From positions 1 to 35,203 of the forward strand of contig DVGK01000038.1 in NCBI GenBank assembly GCA_018712785.1: 35,203 nt of DNA, written 5' to 3'. The notes beneath the pieces are model-generated. The model searched no databases and was not told where the DNA came from. It saw only the letters and a list, made by a program, of their open reading frames with translations. Shown here in pieces: positions 1 to 7,970 of the stretch. Origin of the DNA: Candidatus Choladousia intestinavium (GTDB lineage Bacteria > Bacillota > Clostridia > Lachnospirales > Lachnospiraceae). Position 1 is the first letter of the stretch, and every line of letters starts with the position of its first letter. The position numbers and the translations under genes were made by a program.

Positions 1-72
1 TTATTTTTCGCAGCAGTTCTGCCTTCATCAAACAGATAGGACAGAAGCTGATACTGCACCTCCCGCTACACT

Positions 73-1359
73 TTAGTAAGAAACTACGGTTGTTCCCAGG
101 GGACAGTTTCTGTTTATAAAATTTAAATCAGAGTCTGAAAGTCTTACGCATCCAAGAGATACTGCCGAACGTGTATTCCCGTCTATTCTTCTGTGGAAAG
201 AATTTCCTTTTCCCGTTCTTGAATTCCAGGTGAAATAGAACTTAGGTCCTCCGTACTCCCAGCCCCTCTTAATCAGGCGGAACGTTCCTACAGGCGTCCT
301 GCCCATCTGCCCGATTACGCATGGGCCGCTTCTTACCAGCTTCCACTCGCCCTCGGAGCCCCGGAATATATTCACGTTCATCGTATACTGGCTGATCCAG
401 ATCAGATACTTGGTTTTGCTGGAATAGCCTTTCTCATTTATGAAAGCTTCTTTCTGCTTTTTCGTATAATACTTCTTTGTGGTTTTAATGCTTGTATATC
501 TCAGCTTGGAACCGGACATTTTGGCTTTGCTGCCATTTTTCAAGATTACAGTAACGTTTCCTGAGCCTCGGCTGGTAGATGTAACCTTAGCGCCGGCTCT
601 GAGCGTCACCTTCTTTCCGGTGGATGACACAGTGGCCGTAGCTTTCGATTTCACAGTGGCATTAAAGTATCTTCCATGTACGCTGGCGGCCGAAGAAGAA
701 TAGGTCCTGGCTTTCCCCTTTACCTCTTTTGACTTTTTGCTGTAGACGGCCTTTCCCTGCAGTGTTCTGTAGCTCCTGACTACAAATTTATAAGTTGTCT
801 CCGCCTTCAGTCCAGTTGCGCGGAAGGAAGTCTCTTTTGTTTTCCCCAGTCTCTTGTATGTACCTGTCTTCTCGTCATACCGGTATACAATATACCCTGT
901 GGCATCCTTCACTTTTGACCACTTCAGCAGGATCGTTTTATTTCCATAGCTGGCAATTCTAAAATCAGAAGGAGTTGCCGGCGTCTTTACCTGGGTGGCG
1001 ATCGTCACCTGGGGGGAACCTGCCTCGCTTTTATAAACCTTCTTTCCGGATTTCCGGTAGGCGTACACTTTATACGTATAGTTTTTGTTTACTTTCAGCT
1101 TCTTAACCGTATAAGACCGTTTTGAGGTTGTGGCAATTCTCTTTAATGAACCGCCGCTTCCCACACGATACACATAATAACCGTCCGCATCGGAGGCCTT
1201 TGACCACCACAGCTTTACTGAAGTCTCTGACACTGCTTTGGCCTTCAGTCTTTTTACATTTCCAGGTTCCTTTTGCGCCGCACAGACTGAAATCCCTGTT
1301 CCCAAAAGGAACATACATAGAAGCAAAAATATAAATGTTACTTTTTTCATCCCTCTCAT
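73..1359 (-). CDS. Secreted L,D-transpeptidase (YkuD) with two fibronectin type III domains
   Basis: Predicted to form or remodel 3-3 peptidoglycan cross-links outside the membrane. Residues 1-28 are a signal peptide: basic start, Leu/Phe-rich core and a CAA-type cleavage site. Two fibronectin type III-like repeats follow at about 34-120 and 128-215, then an SH3-like, Lys/Thr-rich linker at about 228-290. The YkuD catalytic domain fills the last 115 residues. It has the conserved His in SFHRRI and the nucleophile Cys404 in SLGCVRLSDSD. The start at 1359 has only a weak AAGGG ribosome site. An in-frame ATG three codons on has no room for one. The gene has its own promoter just downstream of the 6S RNA terminator. 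The family is clear; the exact cross-linking role is inferred. Confidence 0.9.
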   Translation of the reverse strand: MRGMKKVTFIFLLLCMFLLGTGISVCAAQKEPGNVKRLKAKAVSETSVKLWWSKASDADGYYVYRVGSGGSLKRIATTSKRSYTVKKLKVNKNYTYKVYAYRKSGKKVYKSEAGSPQVTIATQVKTPATPSDFRIASYGNKTILLKWSKVKDATGYIVYRYDEKTGTYKRLGKTKETSFRATGLKAETTYKFVVRSYRTLQGKAVYSKKSKEVKGKARTYSSSAASVHGRYFNATVKSKATATVSSTGKKVTLRAGAKVTSTSRGSGNVTVILKNGSKAKMSGSKLRYTSIKTTKKYYTKKQKEAFINEKGYSSKTKYLIWISQYTMNVNIFRGSEGEWKLVRSGPCVIGQMGRTPVGTFRLIKRGWEYGGPKFYFTWNSRTGKGNSFHRRIDGNTRSAVSLGCVRLSDSDLNFINRNCPLGTTVVSY

Positions 1360-1398
1360 ATTAAAACTGCCCTTTCTTTCTAATTTCCTTTATAAATA

Positions 1399-1427
1399 AT
1401 TTTAGAATCTTTTAAGAAAGATGTCAA
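1399..1427 (-). promoter_or_regulatory. Sigma-A type promoter of the L,D-transpeptidase gene
   Basis: On the minus strand, -35 TTGACA (1422-1427), a 17-nt spacer and -10 TAAAAT (1399-1404). It lies about 40 nt upstream of the start codon at 1359. Confidence 0.8.
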
Positions 1428-1506
1428 GAAAATATAAGGGCAAAACAGTAAATTTCACCTGAATATTACGGCGACAGCCGGCGGACGGCAACCGACGGCT
1501 AAAGAT

Positions 1507-1545
1507 AAAAAAACTGCTGTACACTCTCAAAACTGTGTACAGCAG
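1507..1545 (-). terminator. Rho-independent terminator of the 6S RNA gene
   Basis: The 11-bp perfect stem CTGCTGTACAC/GTGTACAGCAG (arms 1514-1524 and 1535-1545) has a 10-nt loop and is followed on the minus strand by seven T residues. It directly follows the closing stem of the 6S RNA. Confidence 0.85.
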
Positions 1546-1561
1546 CTCATACTTTTTTTGA

Positions 1562-1753
1562 AACCCCAGAGTGCCGTTTCCCATATTTTGACTCCTAGCA
1601 AAGCTAGGTGGGTATCCGCAGAAACAGTTTCTGTCTTCCACTGCTATGGAGGCCTGACATACGCTGCTCAATTTAAGAATCCCATAAAAGTAAATGTAGG
1701 TTCAAAATTACGGGAGTGTCGCACACCCCAGGAATTTAGTTTTCAAGATCTGT
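1562..1753 (-). ncRNA. ssrS: 6S RNA
   Basis: 6S RNA mimics an open promoter and binds housekeeping RNA polymerase. The region is non-coding. Its ends pair through a 10-bp closing stem, UCCUGGGGUG (1724-1733) with CACUCUGGGG (1564-1573). The 5' part, CCTGGGGTGTGCGACA, and the 3' part, GGGAAACGGCACTCTGG, look like Firmicute 6S RNA as I remember it. Between them are unpaired-looking stretches and a small hairpin, CTAGCTTTGCTAG. A strong promoter sits at 1761-1789 and a terminator at 1507-1545, giving a transcript of about 190 nt before the terminator. Both ends are estimates. A covariance-model search (Rfam 6S) would settle the call. Confidence 0.8.
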
Positions 1754-1760
1754 CATAATC

Positions 1761-1789
1761 ATTATACTCTAGTATATGCAGATCTGCAA
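1761..1789 (-). promoter_or_regulatory. Sigma-A type promoter of 6S RNA
   Basis: Minus strand -35 TTGCAG (1784-1789), 17-nt spacer, -10 TATAAT (1761-1766). The predicted transcription start near 1754 sits about 20 nt before the closing stem of the 6S RNA. Confidence 0.75.
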
Positions 1790-1806
1790 TAATATTTTCA
1801 CGGATT

Positions 1807-1855
1807 TTTGCCGGTTCGCCCGTTGAATCCTGTGGACCCGCAGCCACACGGCAAA
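1807..1855. repeat. Nested inverted repeat after icd
   Basis: TTTGCCG (1807-1813) pairs with CGGCAAA (1849-1855). Inside it TGTGG (1831-1835) pairs with CCACA (1844-1848). It lies 20 nt past the icd stop and may shield or end that transcript. No T-run follows on the minus strand, so it is not a canonical terminator. Confidence 0.35.
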
Positions 1856-1874
1856 CCCGTGGTTCAGATATCAT

Positions 1875-3086
1875 TTAGCTCTGCAGGCTCTCAAACGTCT
1901 TCCGGACCTCTTTTATAAAGTCTTCGCTGTTCAGCACCGTTACATCCTTCAGGGTAGTAATCAGCGCCAGATCCTTCGTCATTCTTCCGCTCTCAATAGT
2001 CTGGATCACGGCTTTCTCCATGCGGTCGGCATATTCCTGCAGCTCTTTGATCCCGTCCAGCTCTCCTCTTTTTCTCAGGGCTCCTGTCCAGGCAAAGATC
2101 GTAGCCACTGAATTCGTAGAAGTCTCCTCACCTTTCAGATACTTATAGTAGTGGCGCTGTACGGTCCCATGGGCAGCCTCATATTCATAGCATCCGTCGG
2201 GAGATACCAGAACAGAGGTCATCATGGCCAGCGACCCGAAGGCCGATGAAACCATATCGCTCATAACATCACCATCATAATTTTTGCATGCCCATATGAA
2301 TCCGCCCTCCGACTTCACCACACGGGCTACCGCATCATCAATCAGCGTATAGAAATAAGTGATCCCGGCTTTTTCAAACTTTTCTTTATACTCTTTGTCA
2401 AAAATTTCCTGATAAATGTCCTTAAAGGTATGATCGTATTTCTTTGAAATCGTATCCTTTGTGGCAAACCACAGCTCCTGCTTTGTATCCAAAGCATAAT
2501 TAAAGCAGCTCCGGGCAAAGCTTTCGATGGAAGAATTCAGATTATGCATTCCCTGAAGGACCCCCGGGCCCTTGAAATCAAAAATAGTCTCCCGTGTCTC
2601 TTTCCCATCCTGATCTGTAAATACCAGTTCAGCCTTCCCGGGCTTTTCTACAATCATCTCTGTATTTTTGTAAACATCCCCATAAGCGTGACGAGCAATG
2701 GTAATCGGTTTCTTCCAGCTTCTCACATAAGGCTCAATCCCTTTTACAATAATGGGCGCGCGGAAAACGGTGCCGTCCAGAATCGCGCGGATGGTGCCGT
2801 TGGGACTTTTCCACATTTCCTTCAGGTCATATTCTTCCATTCTGGCCGCATTCGGTGTAATTGTGGCACACTTTACCGCTACGCCGTACTTTTTATTGGC
2901 ATTTGCGCTGTCCACAGTAACCTGGTCATCCGTAGCGTTCCTGTTCTCCAGCCCTAAATCATAATATTCGCTTTTCAAATCAATATAGGGAAAGATCAAT
3001 TCTTCTTTGATTATTTTCCAGAGTACTCTGGTCATCTCATCCCCATCCATCTCTACCAGCGGGGTTTTCATCTCTATTTTCTGCAT
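1875..3086 (-). CDS. icd: NADP-dependent isocitrate dehydrogenase
   Basis: Converts isocitrate to 2-oxoglutarate and CO2 with NADP+, feeding glutamate synthesis; cytosolic. The 403-residue protein looks like the dimeric eukaryote-type (subfamily II) enzyme. It has [11 protein letters not shown] near the N terminus, the substrate loop [17 protein letters not shown] and the family signature [18 protein letters not shown]. The Asp pairs that bind metal and substrate are present. The frame stays open to 3149, but that extension runs through the promoter (3128-3156). The ATG at 3086 has GGAGG eight bases upstream, so I start there. The gene has its own promoter downstream of glpK and no obvious operon partner. 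Confidence 0.95.
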   Translation of the reverse strand: MQKIEMKTPLVEMDGDEMTRVLWKIIKEELIFPYIDLKSEYYDLGLENRNATDDQVTVDSANANKKYGVAVKCATITPNAARMEEYDLKEMWKSPNGTIRAILDGTVFRAPIIVKGIEPYVRSWKKPITIARHAYGDVYKNTEMIVEKPGKAELVFTDQDGKETRETIFDFKGPGVLQGMHNLNSSIESFARSCFNYALDTKQELWFATKDTISKKYDHTFKDIYQEIFDKEYKEKFEKAGITYFYTLIDDAVARVVKSEGGFIWACKNYDGDVMSDMVSSAFGSLAMMTSVLVSPDGCYEYEAAHGTVQRHYYKYLKGEETSTNSVATIFAWTGALRKRGELDGIKELQEYADRMEKAVIQTIESGRMTKDLALITTLKDVTVLNSEDFIKEVRKTFESLQS

Positions 3087-3127
3087 TGGCTTTTCCTCCG
3101 TTTCTGATTCCCTGATTTCGTCATCTG

Positions 3128-3156
3128 ATTTTATCATCTCTGAAGCCATCCGTCAA
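3128..3156 (-). promoter_or_regulatory. Sigma-A type promoter of icd
   Basis: Minus strand -35 TTGACG (3151-3156), 17-nt spacer, -10 TAAAAT (3128-3133). Its position rules out the upstream in-frame start at 3149 and supports the ATG at 3086. Confidence 0.75.
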
Positions 3157-3187
3157 TTTTTTTGCCTTCAAAGCCTGATCCGCAGCG

Positions 3188-4681
3188 CTATTCTCTCGCC
3201 CAGTTAAATGAATACCGAACCGCTTTGTTCCATCCTTTCAGTCTGCGGCTGCGCTCTTCCTCTTCCATCTGCGGATAAAAGATCTGATCCGCCTTCCAGT
3301 TCTCCCTTATTTCCTCCATATCCTTCCAGTAACCTACTGCCAGTCCTGCCAGATAAGCTGCCCCAGCAGCGGTTGTCTCCGTGGAGAAGGGCCGGTATAC
3401 TTCTTTTCCGATCACATCCGCCTGATACTGCATCAGAAAATTGTTGGCGCTGGCGCCGCCATCTACCTTAAGTCCCGCCAGTTCAATGCCTGAATCCGCT
3501 TCCATAGCGCGTATCACATCATAGGTCTGATACGCGATGGATTCCAGGGTAGCCCGTACAATGTGGTACTTATTAACTCCCCTGGTTATGCCCACGATAC
3601 ATCCTCTGGCATACTGATCCCAGTAAGGAGCGCCCAATCCGGTAAAAGCCGGGACAACGTAGCACCCGTGGGTGTCCGGAACCCGCCCTGCAATCCATTC
3701 TGTATCCGGAGCCGAATCGATCAAATGCATCTCATCCCGGAGCCACTGGATTGCCGCGCCCGATACAAATACAGATCCCTCCAAGGCATACGTAATCTTT
3801 CCATTCATTCCCCAGCCGATGGTGGTTACCAGTCCATTTTTAGAGTACACCGGCTGTTCTCCTGTGTTCATCAGAAGAAAACCGCCTGTTCCATACGTAT
3901 TCTTCACCTCTCCCTTACGGAAGCAGTTCTGTCCGAAGAGCGCGGCCTGCTGATCTCCCGCAGCGCCGGAAATCACAATAGAGCCCCCCAAAAACTCCGG
4001 AGCCGTCCTGCCGTAAACCATACTGGAGGGCACAACCTCGGGAAGCATGGATGCGGGAATCTCCATTTCCTCCAGTATTTCCTGATCCCACTGCAGAGTG
4101 TTGATATTAAAAAGCATGGTGCGGGACGCATTGGAGTAATCCGTTACATGAACCTGCCCCTTTGTCAGTTTCCAGATCAGCCAGGTATCTACGGTCCCAA
4201 ACAGAAGTTTTCCCTGCTTTGCTCTCTCTCTGGCGCCCTCTACGTTTTCCAAAATCCAGCGGATCTTGGTAGCTGAAAAATAGGGATCTATGACCAGCCC
4301 CGTTTTTTCATGGAACTTTTCTGTCAGCCCCTTCTCCTTCAGCCTGTCGCAGTACTCAGAGGTCCGCCTGCACTGCCAAACAATCGCGTTGTAAACCGGT
4401 ACTCCCGTCTCCCGGTCCCAGACGATTACAGTCTCCCGCTGATTTGAAATTCCAAGGGCCGAAATATCTCCAGCGGAAGCTCCGATCTTCGACATAGCTT
4501 CCACTGCCACGCCCAGCTGCGCGGACCAGATTTCATCCGCATTATGCTCAACCCATCCAGGCTTTGGAAAAAACTGCGTAAACTCCTTCTGTGCCACGCT
4601 GCAGATTTTTCCTTCCTGGTCAAACAAAATACAGCGGTTGCTGGTGGTTCCTGCATCCAGAGCCATAATGTACTTTCCCAT
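3188..4681 (-). CDS. glpK: Glycerol kinase
   Basis: Phosphorylates glycerol to sn-glycerol 3-phosphate with ATP; cytosolic FGGY-family kinase. At 497 residues it has the usual length. The N-terminal ATP-binding motif [14 protein letters not shown], the substrate loop around [23 protein letters not shown] and [16 protein letters not shown] are all present. The frame is open to 4741. The ATG at 4681 has GGAAGGTGG six bases upstream, matches the family N terminus ([11 protein letters not shown]) and lies just after a good promoter. No glycerol facilitator or glycerol-3-phosphate dehydrogenase is adjacent, so it appears to be transcribed alone. The glycerol 3-phosphate could feed the phospholipid route served by pgsA and cdsA elsewhere in this window. 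Confidence 0.96.
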   Translation of the reverse strand: MGKYIMALDAGTTSNRCILFDQEGKICSVAQKEFTQFFPKPGWVEHNADEIWSAQLGVAVEAMSKIGASAGDISALGISNQRETVIVWDRETGVPVYNAIVWQCRRTSEYCDRLKEKGLTEKFHEKTGLVIDPYFSATKIRWILENVEGARERAKQGKLLFGTVDTWLIWKLTKGQVHVTDYSNASRTMLFNINTLQWDQEILEEMEIPASMLPEVVPSSMVYGRTAPEFLGGSIVISGAAGDQQAALFGQNCFRKGEVKNTYGTGGFLLMNTGEQPVYSKNGLVTTIGWGMNGKITYALEGSVFVSGAAIQWLRDEMHLIDSAPDTEWIAGRVPDTHGCYVVPAFTGLGAPYWDQYARGCIVGITRGVNKYHIVRATLESIAYQTYDVIRAMEADSGIELAGLKVDGGASANNFLMQYQADVIGKEVYRPFSTETTAAGAAYLAGLAVGYWKDMEEIRENWKADQIFYPQMEEEERSRRLKGWNKAVRYSFNWARE

Positions 4682-4712
4682 TTGTGCCACCTTCCGTTCT
4701 TTTTTATTCTTT

Positions 4713-4741
4713 ATCATACTATATTTATTCCTGTTAAGCAA
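4713..4741 (-). promoter_or_regulatory. Sigma-A type promoter of glpK
   Basis: Minus strand -35 TTGCTT (4736-4741), 17-nt spacer, -10 TATGAT (4713-4718), about 30 nt upstream of the start codon. I see no convincing cre site next to it. Confidence 0.65.
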
Positions 4742-4756
4742 GAAAGAGTGTTCCGG

Positions 4757-4824
4757 CTGCCCGGGCCGTCCGCCCGTCTATGGTCGTCCTGTAGCAGGGT
4801 CAAAGCTTACAGTCTCCCGGGCAG
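4757..4824. repeat. Inverted repeat between glpK and the subtilase gene
   Basis: CTGCCCGGG (4757-4765) and CCCGGGCAG (4816-4824) are a perfect 9-bp inverted repeat with a 50-nt loop, beginning right after the subtilase stop codon. No T-run follows. It could slow or end transcription before the glpK promoter. Confidence 0.35.
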
Positions 4825-4825
4825 G

Positions 4826-5716
4826 TCACAGAAGTCTCTCCACATCCGGCATGCCCCAGCCCTGCCAGTTCGGCGGAAGCCTCAGGTCTCTGGCGCTTTC
4901 TTTCAGCCGCATTTTTACCTCTACATTGGTCAGCTGCGGATACTTAGATAAAAGCAGCGCCGCGCAGCCAGACACAACCGGAGCCGCCATGGAAGTCCCG
5001 CTTTTTGCCGCATAAGGCTTTCCCTTTCGCCAAAGCGTGCTGCAGGAAAAAATGTTGGTTCCGGGAGCCACCAGCTCCGGCTTGCAGATGCACTGCCCTG
5101 TAGGCCCTCTTCCGGAATAGTTTCCTCTTCCGGCTGTCCCAAAAGCATAGAAACCGTCCGCCGCCCCCACAGTGATAACTTTCTTGCTGTTCCCGGGAAC
5201 TGTGACGCTCCCCGGTCTAGGGCCCAGATTCCCCGCAGCCACCACCACTGTAATTCCCGCGTCCCAGGCTTTTTCCACCCATTCCACCAGCCGAAGGGAG
5301 ACCGTATCTTCTTCTCCTTTGTCCGCCCCCGCAGAAAGATTCATAATCCGTATATCATAATGTTCCTGGTTGTCTATAATCCACTGAATGGCTCTGATAA
5401 TATGCTCTATCTGCCCCTGTCCCATCCGGTCCAGTACTTTAAGGTGAATCAGACCGCATTCCGGCGCAATTCCGCAGTACTTTCCTCCCAGGCTGCTTCC
5501 GTCTCCTCCGAGAATCCCTGTTACATGCGTTCCATGGGAAGCGTCATCGTAGCATTCTTCCCTCCCTCTTACAAAATCTTTAAAATATAAAATCCGCTTT
5601 TGAAAATCCGGATGCCTGCACATACCTGTATCCAGTATGGCAGCCGTAATTCCCTGGCCCCGGATTCCCCGGCGGTGTGCTCTTTCCACATTTACTGCCT
5701 GTCGTACCTGGTTCAT
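4826..5716 (-). CDS. Intracellular-type subtilisin-like serine protease (S8 family)
   Basis: A 296-residue S8 peptidase consisting almost entirely of catalytic domain. The triad is Asp29 (AAILDTGM), His61 (SHGTHVTGILG) and Ser242 (SGTSMAAPVVSG), with oxyanion Asn163 (VVAAGNLGP). There is no signal peptide and no classical propeptide, so I expect it in the cytosol or packaged in spores. I start at the ATG at 5716, which has GGAG five bases upstream; an upstream in-frame start has no such site. It is divergent from a second, larger subtilase at 5863 with 146 bp between the starts. That pairing suggests a germination or sporulation role, but sequence alone does not identify a substrate. Confidence 0.88.
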   Translation of the reverse strand: MNQVRQAVNVERAHRRGIRGQGITAAILDTGMCRHPDFQKRILYFKDFVRGREECYDDASHGTHVTGILGGDGSSLGGKYCGIAPECGLIHLKVLDRMGQGQIEHIIRAIQWIIDNQEHYDIRIMNLSAGADKGEEDTVSLRLVEWVEKAWDAGITVVVAAGNLGPRPGSVTVPGNSKKVITVGAADGFYAFGTAGRGNYSGRGPTGQCICKPELVAPGTNIFSCSTLWRKGKPYAAKSGTSMAAPVVSGCAALLLSKYPQLTNVEVKMRLKESARDLRLPPNWQGWGMPDVERLL

Positions 5717-5785
5717 AAAAACTCCTTTTTTCATTAACATATGCGGAAGATTCTCTCCTTGTCTCGAAGGGACCGGGAGAACCTC

Positions 5786-5814
5786 TCATATCTCCCTTTC
5801 TTCTCTCATAAAAT
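5786..5814 (+). promoter_or_regulatory. Possible sigma-E-like promoter of the Csp-like protease
   Basis: TCATATC (5786-5792), a 14-nt spacer and CATAAAAT (5807-5814) resemble the Bacillus sigma-E pattern (KMATATT, 13-15 nt, CATACAMT), each with mismatches. No TTGACA/TATAAT pair is visible here. Weak evidence. Confidence 0.3.
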
Positions 5815-5817
5815 ATG

Positions 5818-5848
5818 AAAAAGCTTTTTGAATGCCTGTACAGGCATT
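5818..5848. promoter_or_regulatory. Two tandem palindromes upstream of the Csp-like gene
   Basis: A 12-bp palindrome AAAAAGCTTTTT (5818-5829) is followed at once by the perfect 18-bp palindrome AATGCCTGTACAGGCATT (5831-5848). They end 14 nt before the ATG at 5863. They could be operator sites or an RNA hairpin just ahead of the ribosome site. They do not match the Firmicute LexA box. Confidence 0.5.
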
Positions 5849-5862
5849 TACGCAGGTGGCCT

Positions 5863-7587
5863 ATGAACACAGACCGATTTTACATTGCCTCTTCAGAAAT
5901 CTCCGCCTCTCCGCCGGTTTCAGAAGAATACGCGGATCTGATCTACCGGTATCAGGAACCCTCCGGCCAGTCCCCCATCCAGCTGGATCAATACCACCCT
6001 CAGATCGTCAATTCTCAGTATGTAATTCTCCATCTTCCCATTTCCCAGGGTTTTACGACCACAAGAGCAGCCGGCTACGCCACGATCCCCAAACTTTTTA
6101 CCTTTTTAAGCACCGCCAGCCTGGAGGATTCCGGCATCCTGACCACTCTGTCCCAGCCGGTTCTCGACCTTACCGGCAAAGGCGTCCTGGTCGGTTTTCT
6201 GGATTCCGGTATTGATTATACACACCCCGCGTTTCGAAACGCAGACGGCTCTACCAGAATTTTCGGTCTCTGGGATCAGACCGATCAAAGGGGTACGCCG
6301 CCTCTTGATCTGTCCTATGGAACAGAATATACCCAGGAGGAGATCAACCAGGCCCTGCGAAGCTCCGATCCGTATTCCATCGTCCCGGAACGGGACGATC
6401 TGGGACACGGAACCGCTGTAGCCGGCATCGCCTGCGGCTCTCCGGACAGATACAGTGATTTTTACGGAGCCGCCCCCGGAAGCGGCCTTCTGGTAGTCAA
6501 ACTGAAACAGGCGAAGCAATACCTGAGAGATTACTTTCTGACGCTTCCCGAAGCCCCCGTCTACCAGGAATCCGATCTGATGCTTGGAGTCAGGTACCTG
6601 GTACAGACCGCGCGCGCTCTCCAGCGCCCTCTGGTAATTTGTATTGCCCTTGGGACAAATCAGGGAGGACACACCGGCGTCTCACCTCTGGAAAATGTAC
6701 TCACATCCTCCCAGTCCGTCTCCGGTGTCTACGTATGCACGGCTGCGGGAAACGAGGCAGGAAAAGGACATCATTATTACGGAAAAGTCAGGGAACAGGG
6801 AGATACTGTAGATGTGGAGCTTCTTGTAAACGACCAGACAGAAGGCTTTATCTGCGAATTCTGGGCGGATGCTCCTGAGCTTTACAGCATTGGCTTTACT
6901 TCTCCCCTGGGAGAAACCATCCAGCCGGTTCCGCCCCGTACTTTTTTCAGCCAGGAATTCTCTCTGCTTCTGGAAAACAGCAGGATTACTCTTGACTACG
7001 AGATTGTAGAAACTCTCTCCGGTTCCCAGCTGGCTCTGATTCGCTTTATCCGTCCTTCTGTCGGTTTATGGCGCCTGAAAATTGTAAACCGTGAATTTAT
7101 AAACGGCAGTTTCCATATGTGGCTTCCCATCAGCGGCCTCGTCAATCCAGAAATACGGTTTTATATGCCGAACCCTGATACTACCCTAGTCATCCCTTCC
7201 CTTGCAGAGGCCGTTCTGACCACCAGCACTTATAACGCGTACAACGGCAGCCTTTTTATCCACTCAAGCCGCGGCTACACAAGAAACGGTATTCTGAAAC
7301 CAGATCTGGCATCTCCCGGCGTGGATGTAACATGTCCCGTTCCCAACGGCGGCTTTTCATCTGTCACCGGCTCCAGTGCAGCTTCCGCTCTTCTTTCAGG
7401 AGCTTCTGCTCTTCTGGTAGAATGGGGACTGAAGCGCCCGGTTCCCAGATTTTTCAGCGCTAATGAGCTGAAAAATCTTTTTCTGCGTGGAACAGTCCGA
7501 AAATCCAATCTCCTCTATCCCAACCGGGAATGGGGCTACGGCACTATGAACCTCTATGGAATCTTCGAGTCTCTGATTGGAAACTGA
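5863..7587 (+). CDS. Csp-like subtilisin-family protease (spore germination type)
   Basis: A 574-residue S8 protease built like the clostridial Csp germination proteases, which activate the cortex hydrolase SleC. An N-terminal prodomain-like region spans about 1-95. The catalytic Asp114 (GFLDSGIDYTHP), His182 (LGHGTAVAGIAC) and Asn297 (CTAAGNEAG) follow. About 190 residues of beta-rich insert (jellyroll in Csp structures) come next, then Ser505 in GSSAASALLSG. The triad looks intact, but the serine motif GSSAASA departs from GTSMAAP. I start at 5863, which has AGGTGG a few bases upstream; the ATG at 5815 has no ribosome site. No signal peptide. No sleC lies in the window, so the germination role is inferred from the family. 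Confidence 0.82.
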   Translation: MNTDRFYIASSEISASPPVSEEYADLIYRYQEPSGQSPIQLDQYHPQIVNSQYVILHLPISQGFTTTRAAGYATIPKLFTFLSTASLEDSGILTTLSQPVLDLTGKGVLVGFLDSGIDYTHPAFRNADGSTRIFGLWDQTDQRGTPPLDLSYGTEYTQEEINQALRSSDPYSIVPERDDLGHGTAVAGIACGSPDRYSDFYGAAPGSGLLVVKLKQAKQYLRDYFLTLPEAPVYQESDLMLGVRYLVQTARALQRPLVICIALGTNQGGHTGVSPLENVLTSSQSVSGVYVCTAAGNEAGKGHHYYGKVREQGDTVDVELLVNDQTEGFICEFWADAPELYSIGFTSPLGETIQPVPPRTFFSQEFSLLLENSRITLDYEIVETLSGSQLALIRFIRPSVGLWRLKIVNREFINGSFHMWLPISGLVNPEIRFYMPNPDTTLVIPSLAEAVLTTSTYNAYNGSLFIHSSRGYTRNGILKPDLASPGVDVTCPVPNGGFSSVTGSSAASALLSGASALLVEWGLKRPVPRFFSANELKNLFLRGTVRKSNLLYPNREWGYGTMNLYGIFESLIGN

Positions 7588-7592
7588 ACTGC

Positions 7593-7619
7593 ACACTTTC
7601 TGCACCTACGCATATGATA
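7593..7619 (+). promoter_or_regulatory. Sigma-K-like promoter of the Cys/Gly-rich gene
   Basis: AC (7593-7594), a 16-nt gap and CATATGATA (7611-7619) fit the Bacillus sigma-K consensus AC-N16/17-CATAnnnTA exactly. It is about 30 nt upstream of the start codon, with no sigma-A alternative in view. Sigma-K is the late mother-cell factor that drives coat genes. Confidence 0.55.
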
Positions 7620-7650
7620 CAGTGTAAAAGATATTTGGAGGAACAACAAT

Positions 7651-7887
7651 ATGAGCGATTTGGCAGCTACCAACTGCGGATGCGGATGTGAAGGTACAAA
7701 TGGGAATTCTTTAATCTGGCTGATTCTTCTTCTGTCCTGCTGCGGCGGAAACAGCATGTTCTCCGGAAACGGCTGCGGCGGAAATGACAGCTGCTGTCTG
7801 ATTCTTCTTCTGCTGCTTTGCTGCGGCGGATGCGGCGGAAGCTTTTTGGGCAGCGGTTCCGGAAACGGCTGCGGATGCGGATGCTAA
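7651..7887 (+). CDS. Cys/Gly-rich small protein (annotated in databases as 'chorion class high-cysteine HCB protein 13')
   Basis: 78 residues, with 14 Cys and 20 Gly. It starts MSDLAATNCGCGC and ends GNGCGCGC. Two hydrophobic blocks (residues 20-31 and 47-58) each end in CCGG, giving a repeated hydrophobic-plus-CCGG layout. GGAGG lies about eight bases before the ATG. A sigma-K-like promoter precedes it and a strong terminator follows, so it is a single-gene unit. Proteins of this look in Lachnospiraceae carry the misleading chorion name. I infer a disulfide-cross-linked spore coat or crust component. The composition is seen; the function is not proven. Confidence 0.75.
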   Translation: MSDLAATNCGCGCEGTNGNSLIWLILLLSCCGGNSMFSGNGCGGNDSCCLILLLLLCCGGCGGSFLGSGSGNGCGCGC

Positions 7888-7935
7888 ACAGTGTTCGAAT
7901 TTTCTGATCTGTAAAACATTCTCTCTGAGAAAAGA

Positions 7936-7970
7936 GAAGAAGCGGGATGGCTCCCGCTTCTTCTTATTTT
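7936..7970 (+). terminator. Terminator after the Cys/Gly-rich gene
   Basis: A perfect 12-bp stem (7936-7947 with 7952-7963, GAAGAAGCGGGA/TCCCGCTTCTTC) with a 4-nt loop is followed by TTATTTT. It abuts the convergent small gene whose stop codon is at 7964-7966, so it may serve both strands. Confidence 0.85.

Noticed and set aside
1-72. Possible end of another gene or a terminator at the left edge
   Set aside because: No frame stays open and no stem with a T-run is visible; I report nothing there.
1402-1671. Minus-strand reading frame across the 6S RNA, its terminator and the next promoter
   Set aside because: It overlaps structured RNA and regulatory sites, has no ribosome site and a low-complexity product.
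3087-3149. N-terminal extension of icd
   Set aside because: It covers the -10 and -35 boxes of the icd promoter and has no ribosome site; the ATG at 3086 has GGAGG.
3563-4276. Long plus-strand open frame inside glpK
   Set aside because: Antisense shadow of a clearly conserved glycerol kinase, with no family resemblance.
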